DNA from: Euryodendron excelsum
Taxonomy: Eukaryota; Streptophyta; Magnoliopsida; Ericales; Pentaphylacaceae
DNA: 64,000 nt
Reading direction: 5' to 3'
Assembly (NCBI GenBank): GCA_033060915.1
Contig: CM065379.1
Coordinates: 37,265,318 to 37,329,317, forward strand
A model generated the notes under the pieces. That model saw only the letters and a list, made by a program, of their open reading frames with translations. It was not told the DNA's origin and searched no databases. Position 1 is the stretch's first letter, and the number at the start of each line of letters is the position of its first letter. Of this stretch, positions 23,368 to 35,795 are shown piece after piece. The position numbers and the translations under genes are program-made.

Positions 23368-25117
23368 AAGGGACTGGATTTCAGTCAAAAGGATCAAATC
23401 TATTTGGGCATTTCAGCGTGAAAATAAAGATGGTTGGAGGAGATTCAGCTGGTGTTGTAACAGCTTTCTATTTACGAATCCTTTCACTTCTACTAAACTT
23501 TATTGTATATAATATATATGACAAATGTGTACTTGATTGCTTATTGAATCACCATATTTATTAATTGCTTATGAACTTTGTTGAAAATTTACTCATTTCA
23601 ATCTTTATATATAGCTCTCCTCACAAAACTCAGAACACGACGAGATAGATTTTGAGTTTTTGGGGAACAGAACAGGTCAGCGCTACATCTTGCAGACCAA
23701 TGTTTTCACCGGGTGTAAAGGTGACAGAGAGCATAGAATCTACCTCTGGTTTGACCCCACCAAGGACTTCCATACTTACTCCATCCTTTGGAACATGTAT
23801 CAGATTGACTAAGTCAATTACTTTCATTGTCCTTATGTAGTTATAGATTAATTACATATTACACTCTGTACTTTATATTAAATTTTATTTTAAAATTTTT
23901 ATTTTTATTTGTAACAATTAAGACATTATACTTGTTGTAATGCTAATATTTTTTTTTTTTTACTTCTATTTGAAAAATGGACAAAAATTTTTATGTGATA
24001 AGAACGTAGCCTTTTTCAATTGGTAAATTTTGTGTTTCAAGATTTAGAATCCCAAAACAAAATCTTGGGATCCACCCTTGATGCAGTGTAAAGTTGCTCT
24101 AATGTGATATGTGTTACACATTCAAAATACAAAAATACAGAAGACTGTGTACATATAACCTAGACTAGTAGTGGCAGGAGTCTATTGTCCGTCCTTCTAT
24201 TCGGTCATTAGATGTAGATGGACATATACTATTTTTGGTCACAACTGAAGGCAGATTTGGCGAAGGCAGCTGTGTCACAACAGGTCTGTCTTGGCTTTGT
24301 GGTCTGTTGAAATTTAGGTCAAGACCACCCTTGAGGCATATGAATTTTCAACCTCATCAGCTAAACGGGCCGAATCTGTGGCCATAGAGTCCCTAGTGTC
24401 AAGTTCCCTACATCTCAATTTCATGGGTTTCCATTAGTCCATGCTAGTTTGAGCATTATGTGGTTTAATTCTATACACAATGCCTTTAGGCTGTGTTTGA
24501 ATAAATGATTTGGTAATGGAAAAGAAAAACAAAAGAAAAAAATGAAGGAAAAGAAAGCAAAAATTCTCTTTCATTTTGTTTTCTTTTTTTTTTACATTTT
24601 TTTTTATTTTTTCTTGATAAATCTAGATGCCAAACACAACATAAGTAATTAAATAATTATTGGGTTGTGATTCATCTCTACAATACTGCTTGATAGCTGT
24701 CTCTTATAAATTGCAGTTTTCTTTGTGGATTATGTGCCAATAAGGACATTCAAGAATTGCAAGGACTTGGGCGTGAGGTACCCATTTAACCAACCCATGA
24801 AAATATGCTCAAGCCTGTGGAATGCCGATGATTGGGCAACAAGAGGACTGGAGAAAACAGATTGGTCTAAGGCACCGTTCATTGCATCATACACGTCCTT
24901 CCACGTGGACGGCTGTGATGGGTCATCTCCTCCATCGGCTCAGGTGTGCAACACACATGGACGAATGTGGTGGCACCAGTAAGCCTTCCAAGATCAGGAC
25001 GGCCGGCAATACGGGAGACTTCGGTGGGTCCGGAAGTACACCATTTATAACTACTGTAGTGACAGGACAAGGTACCCTAGTGTTCCTCCTGAGTGCGCCA
25101 GGGACGGGGATATCTAA

Positions 25118-28100
25118 ATCATTATATTAATTAGGTTCAGATCTTCTGGACGTTATTTGGTGATAATAAGTCAAAATGGGGTACTCTTGGTTTGGAATAA
25201 TTTCCTTTAGTCAGGCTAATAGGGTATAATTCAAAGTTATATTTGTAACCCAAAGAAAATAAAAATAAAATGAATTAAATAAGATCTTGATATAATAATG
25301 CATTATTTGAAATAGCTATTGCTTATATTTACATGACTCAAGGAATTATTATTTTTCTAATAAAATAATAGAGTTAGGGGCTAGATTTCATATATTCGTT
25401 TTGAAAATTAATTCTTAAATACTACTATGTTGTTCAAATGCCTATAAGTACTCTAATCTGCCTATGGCGGTTTCAAACACAGATCTAGAATGCAAATTTC
25501 AGATACCTTCTCCTTTATAATTTCTTTGTTTTCGGCTCAAGGGCAGAAAGGGAGAGAGCAGGGGTGGAACTGTATATAGAACAAAGGGGCCATTGGTTCT
25601 CTAAAATTCAAGAAATTTTTTTTCCGCTTTTCAAAAATCAAGAATTTTTATCTTCGCCTCCTAACAAAATTTATGGGTCCACCACTAGGAGAGAGGCCTA
25701 CGGTATTAAATCACAGGCCTCATGAGCTGGTTTCAAGACCCCTACTACTTGCGCAAGCCACGGGCTAACTTCTTCGCCTATACCTTGCTAGTTGCAATTA
25801 TTCGGCCCAGTATCTATTAGCATGAACTTGAATTTGAAAGACAGAGGAACCATTTCTTGCCATGACCATATGTCCGCCCTCGTAGGCGTATCTCCCCAGT
25901 GGTTTCATTGCCTGTTGAGTGTCATGCCACAGAAAATCCAACCAACCTATTCAAGAGTTCAGTTACAAGACTCGCAACAACAGAGCATGTACCAATAGTA
26001 AAGTATAATATGGCTCACAACAGTAAGGTGTTACATTATCGTTTTGTACTAAACATGAGTCAGTTACTCAGATTAGCGAAGAAACCAGACTTCAGACTTG
26101 AAATATTGAGGCGCTACTTCAACGGTCCCCTTCTACCCAGCTTCACGGCCCATGAATTCTTTAGAGTTGGCCAGCAAGTGGGCCAGACAGGACGGGCGGG
26201 CACTACTAACCAAGCTTTTCACAGTAGTCTTGTCCATGAGTAAATCAATGTTCCGCAGTGGAAAATCATCTTTGGAAACATGCTTTATTGAGATTTCAAA
26301 AATCGATGCATACGCGAGGATGAAATTCTTGGCAAGTTTTTAGAATGGAAGAGAAGTCATGGAAGGACCTGAAATTGTTCTTGAATAAAGGGTTGGGGTA
26401 GGGTTCAAACGTTTGACTGTATATTTTTCTTCTTAGTCCAACTATGGCCTCGTTTAGAACTAATATGGTCAATGGCTCACTCATCATGTGCCAAAGGTAG
26501 TTTGTGATGTTCGGTCAAGTTATGGGTAGAGTACCTTATTTACAATCTTCTAAAGGACCTGGGTTAACACCCTTTTGGACATGCTACTATAAAACTTGCA
26601 TGGCATTTGAGCCCAGTGGGATGGAGCAGCTAATAATCTAACAAATGTATTTCAGAATTGCGCAACTTGGATGTGCTACTTTTCCAAAGCCCAAAACTAG
26701 TGATTAAAGCAGCCTACTAAGGGGGCGACACTGCCGAAGGCAACAAGCAACCTAGGTACATAACCACTGTTTCTTTTGATCTTTTGATCGTTTTGTCCTC
26801 TCTATCAGGACAAAAAAAAAAAAAAAAAACACCGTCCAGTAGTTAAAGTAGTATTGAGTTTTTCGATACCCATTCCAACCAAATTTTGTCATATAATTTT
26901 TTTCATACAAGTCTTTCCATTTGTAACAAATTAATATTATTGATGTAATAAAATACTACATGCCACAATTTAATAAGAATAACTATTGAAAACTCAATAC
27001 ACCTTTTTTCCCTGTTGGACCTATTTGGTGTTGCTTTTGTTGTGTCTTAGTAGGTTATCAAGGCTCTCAATTGAAAAAAATTATTCAGTAATCCAAGAGC
27101 ACTACGTTATCCTTGCTTTACCTCTCACACAATGGTGGGGTCCCCCTACAAAGTGGTCAAATACCACACCTAGCAGTAGCAGATGGATGACCCACCTCCA
27201 TATGAAAAAAAGAATAATGACACATGGTATTCTAGGAGCACTGAATAATTTCTCTAGACCTTTATTTGTAGCCCCCATGGAATCGAGAGCTCCAACACAA
27301 GAATGCAAAAATATATATCTATATATATATGCCATGCCATCCTCCTCGTAGGGCTTGGTATTGGTGCAGCAACCACATGGGCTGATCCAATTGGCAAGAG
27401 CTCGTTTCATTCTTTGGGATGGTTGAGTGATCCACTGTTGTCACTGTAAACAACACTGAATTCTTGAAGTTAGACAAATGTGTAAAAACTCCATCTCGGT
27501 TTCCTCAATCGAGGATGAGCATGAATTAGGGACTGTACGCAATGGAGGACCTAAGATTTTTTTTTGAGAGGGGGCCAAGGTAAAAAATTTTGTTCAAGGG
27601 AGGGCCAAAGTAAAATTACTTGATTTTAGGGTGCCAATACACTATTTACTTGTAAAAATCCAAAAATACTTAGGGTATAATAAGAATTTCAAAAACTTTT
27701 GGGGTTGTGGCCCGCACCTACCCCTGTGTCTTGTCGGTGAGTATAGCACTTGTGTAATGTCGGCACTGCCTAAGTAAGTCATCCAGAACCTGCTTTCATT
27801 GGGTAAGTCACAAGCAGGGCACATATGACTAGTTTGTTTAGGGTTTTCACGAATGAGATGGCTGAGCATGAGCCAGAGGGAGCGATTGAGCTTCGCAAGC
27901 AGCTACTGCAACAGCACTGTGTGCGAACATGGGGACGTTCAATCAGCTCTCATGGTGATAGCGATGCTTCAATCAATCCAGCATGCTAAAATTGCGTTTA
28001 TGTTTGCCTCAGGGACAAGCAAGAAGACACATTTTGTTTGACTTTGGCCCAACGTTTTTGGAGCATGTAGCCGTCAACCATGCAGAGCATTGCCTTTTAT

Positions 28101-28319
28101 GGTATGACTTGTTCACATGCAGGAGTACTGTTTTATGGTGGGCACCTGCCTCGGTTGTGAGCTAATTAAGATGGCTAGCTCAAAGACTTCTCTAGGAAAA
28201 CAACCACTAAGTTTGATTGCCATAAGGAAAAGTTCTAAAAGAAGATTCATTTGTTTGTTCTTTGTCAATGTGAGAGAAAGCCAATATCACTTTGAATGTT
28301 ATCACCTCCAATATGGAAG
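25118..28319. other. Intergenic DNA downstream of XTH
   Basis: No gene recognised. Open frames of 60-120 codons lack family motifs and have no partner exons I could identify. A poly-A run lies at about 26811-26829. Stretches at 25590-25690 and 27540-27720 (GAGGGGGCCAAGG, GGGCCAAAG) look like decayed transposon ends but cannot be assigned. Confidence 0.5.
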
Positions 28320-28725
28320 GCCTATGAGTTGAGTTTGACTCATGAATTCCGACATAGTATCAAAGCTGAGTTTCAATTGACTCACATCTTCGAGAACCTT
28401 TAATTCACTCTCTTACGTCACATCATCACACTTCCCATTGAGAGGCGATGGGGGGTGGGAGAAGTGAGTGAAGTCCCACATTGCAAGCCAATTTTTAATG
28501 ATGAGTTAGGCCCATAGGTTCTAACGTAGTGTCAGATCTGGGTTTCGAGTGGCGAACATCTCCAAGTACCTCTCGGCTAACTCTCTTGCTTCATATCACC
28601 AGTTCGTGCGAGGCAGGGTCGTCTAGATACGAATGCCATCACCTCCGTATAAATTCTTCGGCAACCCTTTCCTTACAACTCAATTTTTAGGATTGAGTTA
28701 GGGTCACGAGTTCTAACAGTCAAAA
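28320..28725 (+). mobile_element. Decayed LTR ends with Met-tRNA-type sites
   Basis: Two spots, ATAGTATCAAAGCTGAG (about 28350) and GTAGTGTCAGATCTGGG (about 28530), resemble the TGGTATCAGAGC initiator-Met primer-binding site. Each follows an LTR-like tail ending in a GAGTTNGG...TTCTAAC/TTCCGAC pattern, with a third such tail at 28697-28718. AGTCCCACATTG (28472) is also typical of such LTRs. Likely remnants of Copia or TRIM elements; heavily mutated. Confidence 0.4.
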
Positions 28726-30680
28726 TGTAATATATTTAAGAGTTTAATTTTGATTACTTGACAATGTAGATTTTTTTTGTACACATGTAAATATTTGTCT
28801 TCTTACTTGCGGGTCCCATGTAACAAGTGGCACAATTTAATTAGCTTAAAACTTGTCACTTGAAAACTGCAACATTTTGACACGTGTCGGCATATGATTT
28901 GTCTATCATTGCAAGCTTTAATAGTGGTTCACAAGACACATGTCACTATTTGATTTGTTAGGATTTAAAACTTTATAAAACACGTGACTATTTTTGATTG
29001 ACCAAAACTTGCATGTCTACAAATTGCCCATCGAGACTTGTTCACGTACATACTACGCCAGTGATAAAAGTGAGAGGGTTTCAAAATTTTGATCGAATTT
29101 TCTGTCAGTAAAATCTCTTGTGCATTTGTACTAACTATTTCTATTGAAATTTGATGTAAACCTTCATTGAGTTGGAATGATTGACTTGTTGAAATTTCTA
29201 CAATCCCAAATTTAATAAGAAATTGGTGAAGATAAATTTGATCTCCTTAAAATTAATCACAATTCTAAATTTGATGAGGTGCCAAATGTGATTGGATTCC
29301 AAATTTGACGAAGTTCCAAATTTAATTGGGTTTCAAATTTGATGAAGTTCTAACTTTGATGAGGAATTGAGATATAAACTTGAGTAGGAAGCAAACTCTC
29401 TATAAAAAGGACTTAACCCCTTAGCTTTCGCACAATTGTTGAGCGACTTGAGGCAGCGAACGAATTCCAGGCTCTTTCCTTTTCGCAGCAGTCGGGGTAA
29501 GTCATTATTTTGTTTTGTTTGCATGCACAATTTAACCTCACTTGGCGAGGCATCACAAACTACCCAGTAGATAGGATATTGTATCCATAGCAGAACACAA
29601 AGAAAATCAAAAGCATTCAAAGTCATGCGACTTCTTTATTGTTATCTGTGCACTTTACCCATGTGACTTATTTCAATTGAAAGAAAATTTTTTTTTTCTT
29701 CTTCTTTAGAACAGAAAGAGATGAGATCATGAGAGAGACCCAAAAAAAAAAAAAAAACTATGGTCCGCCATCCCTTTTTAATCTGTTCGATACAAGAATG
29801 CTTAGGTTTAAGCTTGTCGTCATCAACACGAGCGCGATGCAATCAGCAGCAACTCATATAGGATAGTTGCTTTTTTTTCATAGTAACTTCTGACTTTCGC
29901 ATTGAAGAGTTCACATAACCCCCACACCTTCATGTCTTACTACACACTATTCGACGTCATCCCACTCATTGAAAGAGTATACTCTTTTTTTTAACAGCCT
30001 GAAACTGTGACCATGACAACCGCAGAACTAAATGTTTTTTTGTTTTTTGAACTCATCTATGCAGCTGATGTATACAAATTTCATCCATGAACACACATGC
30101 ACACTGTTTGTACTTGTAGCGGGCTGCTGTTATCTTGCCCAAGGGGATTAAAAAAAATTTGAAATTGGCTCCTTCGTTCCATGAAACTGTATCTTGCTTC
30201 CACTCAATTTTAAGGTTTTCGCCTACTTTAAAATTCTGAGAAGAGAATGAGTAACTCTCCGAGCACAAAATTGGTGATCACATCACACTGAGCACAAAAT
30301 AGATATCATTCTTTCATGCTAATTAATCTGTAGCCTCCATACTCATGTTCATGTGTATTCTTTACGCTTAAACTATACATGGAAATACTTGGAAAAGACA
30401 ATGGTACATGCCACTCGTTTAATTTCAACCAATCAAATTCTCTTGTTACTCTATTGTTTGATTGTTTTATTTCTTTAATTTGCTTGACATTGTCATTATC
30501 TGTAGCTTTTGTCTTCTTTTTTATTTTTTCACTTCTATGAATGACGTTATGTGATCAGAGACCCATATAGTTCTTGAGCAACTGCGTGATGTTGCCACTC
30601 TCACATAACCAGCCGGGGTTACTTTGTCAAAAGCTTCTATTACTCAAAATTTCAGCTATAATTGGTGACGTGTCACCACT
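28726..30680. other. AT-rich DNA left of the antisense PMD gene
   Basis: At 29200-29370 there is a loose repeat of CCAAATTTGATGAAGTT-like units. A promoter-like TATAAAAAG lies at 29401, followed by a GTAAGT donor-like site at 29497-29502. No coding domain is recognisable. The 3' LTR expected for the Tat element on this side was not identified. Confidence 0.45.
29401..29409 (+). promoter_or_regulatory. Candidate promoter for the antisense PMD gene
   Basis: TATAAAAAG, then about 95 bp to GGG/GTAAGT (29494-29502), a good plant splice donor. The matching acceptor candidate is TTTATTTCTCTAG at 31238-31250, 14 bp before the ATG at 31265. Together they could give a non-coding first exon and a 1.75-kb 5' UTR intron. 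This is inference; the distance is long and the decayed ORF cannot confirm it. Confidence 0.3.
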
Positions 30681-30689
30681 CCATTCTAG

Positions 30690-30945
30690 TTGATGAAAGG
30701 CCGCCCCTTCACAATTAGACATATTATCTGTTAATGATTCCTCCGCTGCAGTCTTATGATTTGATGGAGAGTCACTCCTTCACAAATTGACAGATTACTC
30801 CTTAATGGATATTCTGCCGCCGGAGCAACTCAAATTTGATGAAGGGCCACCCTTTCACAAATTGACGGATTATCTCTTAATGGACCTATTGCCAAAGCCA
30901 TTCAAATTTGAATTGATGAAGGGCCGCCCTTTCGTAATCCATTAT
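30690..30945 (+). repeat. Tandem repeat, about 80 bp, three units
   Basis: Units contain GATGAAGGGCCGCCCTTTCAC, AAATTGACGGATTA and CTTAATGGA (starts near 30692, 30763, 30838, 30917). Within a unit GGGCCGCCC is palindromic. The 71-codon frame across it is simply the repeat translated. Confidence 0.75.
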
Positions 30946-31264
30946 GTTGATGCTAGGATTCATTCTCTGGGCTTTGTGTCATTAATGAGTCTTTTTTCAT
31001 GAGTTCTACACATCCTTTATGGTGCCACAACCATGGTTGGACGGAACTTTCATGGGACATCTTCTAGATAAATGCCATCCACAATATTTATTCATTTGCT
31101 TGGAAATTTTAGCACATTGAGCCATTAATGATTAATACCTTGCTCTATCATCATATTCATGTCTATTGTTGCTCCTATAATACTCAACTTTTTGATACTT
31201 TGCCTAACAAGTAGGTCGAATCTCACTTTTTCTTATCTTTATTTCTCTAGAAAAAACTTATACA

Positions 31265-34044
31265 ATGGCAGTATTAAGAGATCTTTTTTCTTTAAAGAAG
31301 AAGTATTTACTTCTTTTGACGGACAAAAGCGAGCTCGAGGAGAATGACATAAAGCTACATGTTCACAAACCATTGATCGGCTCCTTTGCTAATACATGGC
31401 CAAAACTTGGTAACTTTCTCCATCTTTCCAATTGGACTGTGGCAGTCACTCATGGCAACAATTCTAGAGTATTATTCCGATATGCACTTCACAATATTTC
31501 ACCAAGTCACTCCAAAGAGTTATCAACTCTAAGACGCAGAATTATCTCTAGCAAAACACGTTAGGGTTCCACTTCGAAGATTTATGGCGAGTTCATCTTT
31601 ATTCCAAACGATTGGGAATGGCTAGAAGATGTATTGAGCCGCATCCATAAAATTTTGAAAGAAGCTTGCATTTATAAGGCAATATATGCATCTTTATTTA
31701 TTTATGACCGGAATTCCGGTATCTTCTGCGCATTTTGTGAAGCATGGTGCCCTTAGACAAATTCACTACATTTTTCTGTAGGAGAATTGTCTATCTCTCT
31801 ATGGGACTTGCATATTCTCGAAGGACTCCCTATATTTGGGAAGTTCTATAATGAATATATTCCATGTGCAGCAGAGCTAGTTGACAAAGATGAAGCAGGC
31901 GAAAGATTTATTCCAAAGAGCTGCGAATACTTATTTATAACTTTCCATACTATTCTCGCCAATGATGAGAATAAAGCTAATGTCTTTATTGAGGATTGGA
32001 TTACATTTTGGTATAAAGGAGAATCATCCTACACCAAGCCTCTACCTCGAAAAACAAAGAAGTCTTCCTAGCCTAAGGCCATTGGGAATCCAACTGGAGG
32101 TATTGACGTGCCTAAGGAAAGGTCAGAGAAAGCCAAGGCTATTTTAGTTAGCCTTGACATCCATGATGACTTGGTCGAACAAACTTATCTTGCTACACTA
32201 CTGTCTTGCTGGCTATGCAGTTTTGTCATTCTAAGTGAAGAGGTTAACACCATCCGCCTTACCACCTTCAAAGTTGCAAGTATGATGGCATCTACTCAAG
32301 AAATCTGCCTCTATATTCCTGTTTTAGCCAATATTTACAAGGGTTTGAACGAGATTGCAAATTCATCCACGCTTGGACGATCAGAGTCTTACTTTTTTGC
32401 TCATTATATCTATGCATCGCTGACACATTATTTTTATACTCATTATCTCATGCCAACCACACCACTTGGCCCCAAGATGACTAAATATTCTGGAGAAGGA
32501 GGAGCCAAGTATTTTGATGAATTTGCAGCTCGAACCCTCATCCATAGAGGCAATGGTATATCTTGGAATTCTACTTCACCCTTTAATAGTAGCAAGGAGC
32601 TATTAATTGACAATGGACTCATGGAAAATCTTTCTATCCTTACATATTTCATCAACATTTGTTCTGATCACTTGGTCCTTCGATGTGGCGATTCTTTCTT
32701 TGTAGAACTGTGCAGCCCCATCGTTTTGGTCACCAATTTGGCTATTGTTAAGAGATTTAGTATGATCTTGAAAGCATTGAATGCTCCACTATTGCAGAGA
32801 CGGCCCCTAGACATTAGCAGATTAGCATTCGATACAAGACTGGCTCAAAAGCATTATTTCTTTTTTCGCCTATCAATTTTAGAAGGCACACTACTTCTTC
32901 CTTTTCTAACTAGTGGGAAAAGGTCATGGAGACTACCTTACAAAAAGGAAAGATCTCCTTGCTCGAAGCACAAAACTTGGTTCAACAAAGGCATAAGAAG
33001 CTAAGAAAGGCAAGGGGAAGGAGGGTGAAATGCTTTAATCTCCAGCCAAGAATGTAAATGTTGCCTTAGTCAAAGTAACCACTACTAAGAAAGTAGAGAC
33101 TCTTGCTCGTCGCCTTCCACGCATAGTTTTCAAGCCCTTAGGTAAGCCTGCTATAATTAATAATGCAGTTAACAAGCATGCCATTCCTCAAGAAGTAAAA
33201 GAAAATAGCATAAGGAAGGAAGACTACAAGTGGAAGCAATTGACAAAGAAAGTGACACCCTCTGCCATAGATGATTTAAGACTTGGGGAAAATTTCTTTG
33301 ATGATGTGCCTTCTTCTTGGGTTCCATTGGAATTCCTAGAATTGGTGAATCTCGATGCCTGATGAAGAGATTATGCCAATTTCTAAAGGAAGTGTAAGTT
33401 TTGTCGATGGTCCAAATTCCCTTGACTTACTTGCTCAAAGACATGAAGATCTTATCGTGAACAAGGCACCAGATTTGGTAGCTGCACTTGAATTAATTGC
33501 TCGTGAAAGAACTTCAAATGTTGCTCCTATGAGGGCACCATCAAAACCTCCTACAATGCAAACACATCATGCACCTTCTGTGATCTTTACATTTCAAGGA
33601 GAGGAACATATTTTTGAATGCCAACGCGACTGTCTTCAGTCATTATGGAGAGGAACTTCCCAAAAGATTGCTAGATATCGTTTGAATATTCTTAATTCTA
33701 TTGAAGAAGAAGTTGAAAAAGTGATGAAGGAGATGGAAAGGACTAACATAGTAGATGTCCCGCCTTTGAAGAATTTACTTGCAATGTTCTTTCAAAACAT
33801 TGGACATTATAATTCTACTCGCCCTTCTTCCATAGAGAAAATGTCAAGAGAGATGAAAGCAAAGTCACTTAGAAAGGCTAAGCATTCTATTTTTTATGCT
33901 GAAGTCGAGGAAGGTGAAATGGTTAAAGATGTACAAACCCTTCAAGCAATAGTTGCAGACATTGACTCTGAAGAAGCCCAACTAAAGAAAAGGTTAGAGG
34001 ATCTGCGCATTTCGGAGAGAAGAGGCGAAGTCATTATTGCTTGA
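31265..34044 (+). pseudogene. Antisense plant-mobile-domain ORF of Tat element
   Basis: Starts at ATG 31265. One frame runs to 33004 with in-frame stops at 31562-31564, about 31755 and 32069-32071. It encodes a helical protein with SLWDLHILEGLPIFGKFYNEY, the signature region of the plant mobile domain (aminotransferase-like, MAIN family), followed by GERFIPKSCEYLF. A second frame (33355-34044) gives an acidic, charged coiled-coil C-terminal part ending in EEAQLKKRLEDLRISERR. The strand is opposite to the pol genes at 34713-37696 and the position is between pol and where the 3' LTR should be. That is where extra antisense ORFs have been described in Tat-lineage elements. Its role in the element is unknown. 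It is not functional in this copy. Confidence 0.7.
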
Positions 34045-34327
34045 GAGAGAAAAAAATTTGTTGAAACTATAAGCGAATGTCTTGAGTCTCAAAGAAGAAG
34101 TTTTCACCATCAAGGATGCACAAGTGCAAAGTGATTAAGACACCAAATATTTGGAGAGGATGAAGCTGTTACTTGAAACAAGTCAGAAAGAGTTGACAGA
34201 TTTCAAACTTTTCCTTAGTATTTTTTTGATCATTTTTTTTTTTCCATAGAAAGAGGTCTATGTAGGAGACAGTTTTCCCCTTCTTGACTGAAATAAAATT
34301 AGATTCCTTTTTTATCTTGAACCAAGA

Positions 34328-34665
34328 TAGTTCAACTTTGAAAAAAAATATATATATATTTTTAATTTTAAGGACTGAACTTAAAATTGAATTCCCAGAT
34401 GCCTACGTACCCAAAAAGGCATCAAGCCGAACGTAGTTCAATTTTGAAAAAATAAAACTTTTTTTTTAAAGTAATGATTGAACTCAAAATAAAATTTCAA
34501 GTTGCCTACGTACCATAATGGATCAAGCCAAGTGTAGTTCAATTTTGAAGAAACCTTTTTTTTTTTTTTGTTGAAAGTGATGACTAAACTAGAAATAAAA
34601 TTTCAAGTCACCTACGTACTAAAATGGATCAAGTCAAGAGTAGTTCAATTTTGAATTTTTTTATT
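34328..34665 (-). repeat. Three tandem repeats with ACGTAGGC motif
   Basis: Three units of about 105-115 bp. On the plus strand each has GCCTACGTAC, then GGATCAAGCC or close, then GTAGTTCAATTTTGAA. Read in the sense of the Tat element (minus strand) this is GAACTAC..TTGATCC...GTACGTAGGC. The LTRs of the gag-only family contain the same layout in the same sense. Confidence 0.75.
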
Positions 34666-35350
34666 TCCATTCACAGTTTAAGCTCGTGCGGGCCAGGAGC
34701 ATCTCTTAAGTTTCAGAGGTAGTATCGCTTCAAAAATTTGCCATTGATAGGGTCAAATCTTAAGCCATCTTCAGTAACAAGTTTGTAAACACTATTGAAA
34801 TAAACTTCTTGTACCACATATGGGTCATCCCACCAGGAAGTGAATTTGTTTCCCATTCGGTGTGTGATGATGATAGGTCTTCTCACAGTAAGCACAAAGT
34901 CCCCTTTTTGAAAAAAACGAAGGTGAACTTTTTTATTGAAGGCTCTAGAAAGGCGAGCTTGATAGCCTTCCAGCTGCTGTTGTGCTTCAAGTCTACTTTC
35001 ATTAAGTGCTTCCAGTTCTTGTAGACGAGCATTGTTTTCTTGAGTGAGACCTTCTTTAATGATAAATCTTAGTGATGGAATTTGGCTCTCTAGAGGTGGA
35101 ACAACTTTCACTCCATAAACTAGTAAATGAGGAATAGCTTGGGTAGATGTTCAATGAGTTCTCTGATATGCCCAAAGTGCTTCTCCGATTCTCTCATGTC
35201 AATCTCTTTTTGACTTGGCTACCACTTTCTTCAACATATTTTTCATAGTTTTGTTAAATGCTTCGGCGACACCATATGCTCGTGCGTTATACATAGAAGA
35301 TTTATGTTGCTTGAAGCCAAACTTCTCACAATGTTTATTCATCCGACGAT

Positions 35351-35795
35351 AGTTATCAGAACCAAACCGGACGTTGAACCGGTCAAAGCACCGGTTCTCA
35401 ATTTATTGGTCCAACTGGTGGTTCAACTAGTTTAACCGGTATTATAGTATTATATATATTTTACTCATTATATAGCCTATATATATTAAATATGGTAAAA
35501 TTTATCACAAACCAAGCAATGGTTTGGTGGTAAAGTGGTCAAATTCTTCATGCTAGTCACAAGTTCAAATCTTCATCTCAACATAAACTTAAAATGTTGA
35601 AACTATTTGAAAAGTCAAAGTTGGTGGCTGGTTTTTTTGGTTGAACCGATTGATTGAATCTATCGATTTTTTAAAAATTTGGCCGGTTCATCCAGTTCAC
35701 ATGCATTTCTAGTAAATTGATTGAACCGTACCAATTAAGAGCCCATTCTAGGTTCAACCAATTGAGCCGTCTGATCCGGTCCGATTCTGATAACT
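35351..35795. mobile_element. MITE in integrase gene
   Basis: A 445-bp element with inverted ends AGTTATCAGAACC and, inverted, AGTTATCAGAATC; the similarity continues further in with CCGGA and GGTTGAACC-type motifs. A 2-bp AT (or TA) is present on both sides, and removing the element with one copy restores the integrase reading frame. A 2-bp duplication would fit a Tc1/mariner (Stowaway) type, but the ends do not match the Stowaway consensus, so class is left open. An internal stretch (about 35520-35577) resembles a tRNA body. Confidence 0.75.

Larger units (their letters stand above)
21507..25117 (+). pseudogene. XTH4/XTH5-like xyloglucan endotransglucosylase, broken
   Basis: Glycoside hydrolase family 16 enzyme that cuts and rejoins xyloglucan in the cell wall. 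Exon 1 is split: signal-peptide part with PPKPVNV (21527-21586) and [17 protein letters not shown] (22719-22814). Exon 2 (23371-23471) reads [15 protein letters not shown]. Exon 3 (23615-23807) has the catalytic motif [10 protein letters not shown] and glycosylation site NRT. Exon 4 (24717-25117) has the C-terminal domain with [13 protein letters not shown] and ends [10 protein letters not shown]. Damage: a 1.1-kb element in exon 1; the first ATG (21507) out of frame; exon 2 donor TT instead of GT; exon 3 donor AC; a glycine missing after ATRG; TAA at 24980-24982 at a usual lysine. Catalytic residues look intact. Group I (XTH4/5-like) assignment comes from the overall pattern. Confidence 0.9.

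Noticed and set aside
25792..26343. Overlapping frames of 60-114 codons
   Set aside because: No recognisable motif, splice structure or conserved neighbour; probably chance.
26986..28332. Several 60-120 codon frames on both strands
   Set aside because: No domain signal; composition like intergenic DNA with transposon debris.
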